Shown here one piece after another: positions 63,431 to 64,000 of a DNA stretch of 64,000 nt. Below the pieces are notes generated by a model. The model was not told the origin of the DNA and ran no database searches. It worked only from the letters and a program-made list of their open reading frames with translations. The translations under genes were made by a program, and so were the position numbers. Location: contig CASFYB010000002.1 of NCBI GenBank assembly GCA_949298825.1, forward strand, positions 1 through 64,000, read 5' to 3'. How positions within the stretch are numbered: position 1 is the first letter of the stretch; every line of letters begins with the position of its first letter. The stretch comes from an uncultured Helicobacter sp. (GTDB lineage Bacteria > Campylobacterota > Campylobacteria > Campylobacterales > Helicobacteraceae).

Positions 63431-64000
63431 TATTTTTCCTGTAATGATTTGATATATTGATGTATTTTATCATCGCTAATAAGCTTTGTATTATACTTAA
63501 TGATAATGCATTTTTCAGTTTCATTAATATAGGCTTCAATCACTCCATTGGTACTTGCAATCTTATCTAGGATGGAATCTAACTTTTTAGTATAGGGTAG
63601 GTAGAGATTTTTTGCATGTTGAGGATTATCCAACATAAAGATAGATATAAGCCAAAATATACAGATAAGAATCACACTAATACAGATATATAAAAGTCCA
63701 TAGTGATGATAAAGCAGAGCCCCAAACATACCCCCTACAAATGAGCCTAAGTAAGATGCGGTTGTGAAGTTTCCAAGTACAGTACCACGGATATGGGCTT
63801 TGGCATATTTGCTTACAAGGGATTGCATGATGGGCTCAAGCATCGCAAATCCAATAAAAAATATCAATACCGCGACAATAAATAACCCCAATGAGTTTAG
63901 ATTATCTGCAATACCAATGGCGATATAAGAGATAAGGAAAAATGCAATGCCTAGGATTAAGACGAGTTTTGGACGGTTTTTTTTCTCAGCCAAAATGCTG
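63430..64000 (-). CDS. MFS-family efflux transporter, C-terminal part
   Basis: About 190 residues in view; the gene continues past the window. Five membrane helices are visible (for example LVLILGIAFFLISYIAIGI and ICISVILICIFWLISIFML) with the RGTVLGNFTTASYLGSFVGG cytoplasmic-turn region of MFS drug transporters. A cytoplasmic C-terminal domain of about 65 residues (GVIEAYINETEKCIIIKYN) looks like a ferredoxin-like fold without a metal-binding Cys pair. The substrate is unknown. The Met at 63993 is internal, not a start. Confidence 0.78.
   Translation of the reverse strand, partial: SILAEKKNRPKLVLILGIAFFLISYIAIGIADNLNSLGLFIVAVLIFFIGFAMLEPIMQSLVSKYAKAHIRGTVLGNFTTASYLGSFVGGMFGALLYHHYGLLYICISVILICIFWLISIFMLDNPQHAKNLYLPYTKKLDSILDKIASTNGVIEAYINETEKCIIIKYNTKLISDDKIHQYIKSLQEK

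Overview
The window is AT-rich DNA from a member of the Campylobacterota, almost certainly a Helicobacter species. Evidence: a Hof-type outer membrane protein, large VacA-like autotransporters, ArsR/ArsS next to hemB and yebC (the H. pylori HP0162-HP0166 order), tatB-tatC-queA-rsmG, the rpmE-rsmI-trmH-Cj0152c/Cj0151c-like block, a MagIII glycosylase, a CiaD-like protein and a Cgb-type globin. The species cannot be fixed from this sequence. It is a chromosomal, gene-dense region with one small integration scar.

Layout. 1-2694: N-terminal part of an autotransporter on the minus strand, open to the window edge but with no recognisable start codon. 2752-6753: biotin genes, bioF-bioG-bioC diverging from bioA, with a perfect palindrome between them. 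6780-8774: chemoreceptor. 8775-9135: terminator hairpin, C10 tract and 11 copies of an octamer. 9136-11596: metNIQ. 11599-14312: periplasmic M20 amidohydrolase and a two-subunit class I fumarase. 14421-17823: tatB-tatC-queA-rsmG and two small genes. 17853-19696: tRNA-Ser(GGA), a frameshifted tyrosine integrase and a structured AT-rich tail, the scar of an integrated element. 19697-25659: transaldolase and a complete 1614-residue autotransporter. 25671-28780: proBA, ridA, rplU-rpmA. 28828-32602: Yej-like peptide transporter parts and a transglutaminase-like protein. 32683-36235: rpmE and rRNA modification genes. 36292-41093: Hof-like porin, AAA ATPase and der. 41236-45300: low-complexity exported protein, an orphan glutamate-dehydrogenase-like NAD domain and an amino-acid ABC transporter. 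45313-46366: phase-variable glycosyltransferase, OFF in this sequence. 46409-51769: transglutaminase-like Tat-exported protein, flagellar rod protein behind a sigma54 promoter, magIII, hemL, atpZ and a PolB-type exonuclease. 51907-55161: TonB receptor plus binding protein. 55183-61972: yebC, hemB, radical SAM, purF, arsS/arsR, CiaD-like and TPR proteins. 62167-64000: globin, ttcA and a partial MFS transporter.

Functional themes. Most genes are housekeeping: biotin, proline, haem, purine, tRNA/rRNA modification and twin-arginine export. The accessory signal is at the cell surface: two autotransporters, a porin with an elaborate upstream region, a TonB receptor and a glycosyltransferase switched by a G8 tract. 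The observations most worth following are the start-less autotransporter frame, the glycosyltransferase switch, the free-standing GDH-like domain, the structured RNA-like tail of the integration scar, the 39-bp palindrome upstream of the porin, and an FNR/CRP-like site placed at about -41.5 before the globin gene. I found no CRISPR array, rRNA operon, restriction system or replication origin. I did not find a convincing complete novel defence or mobile system.
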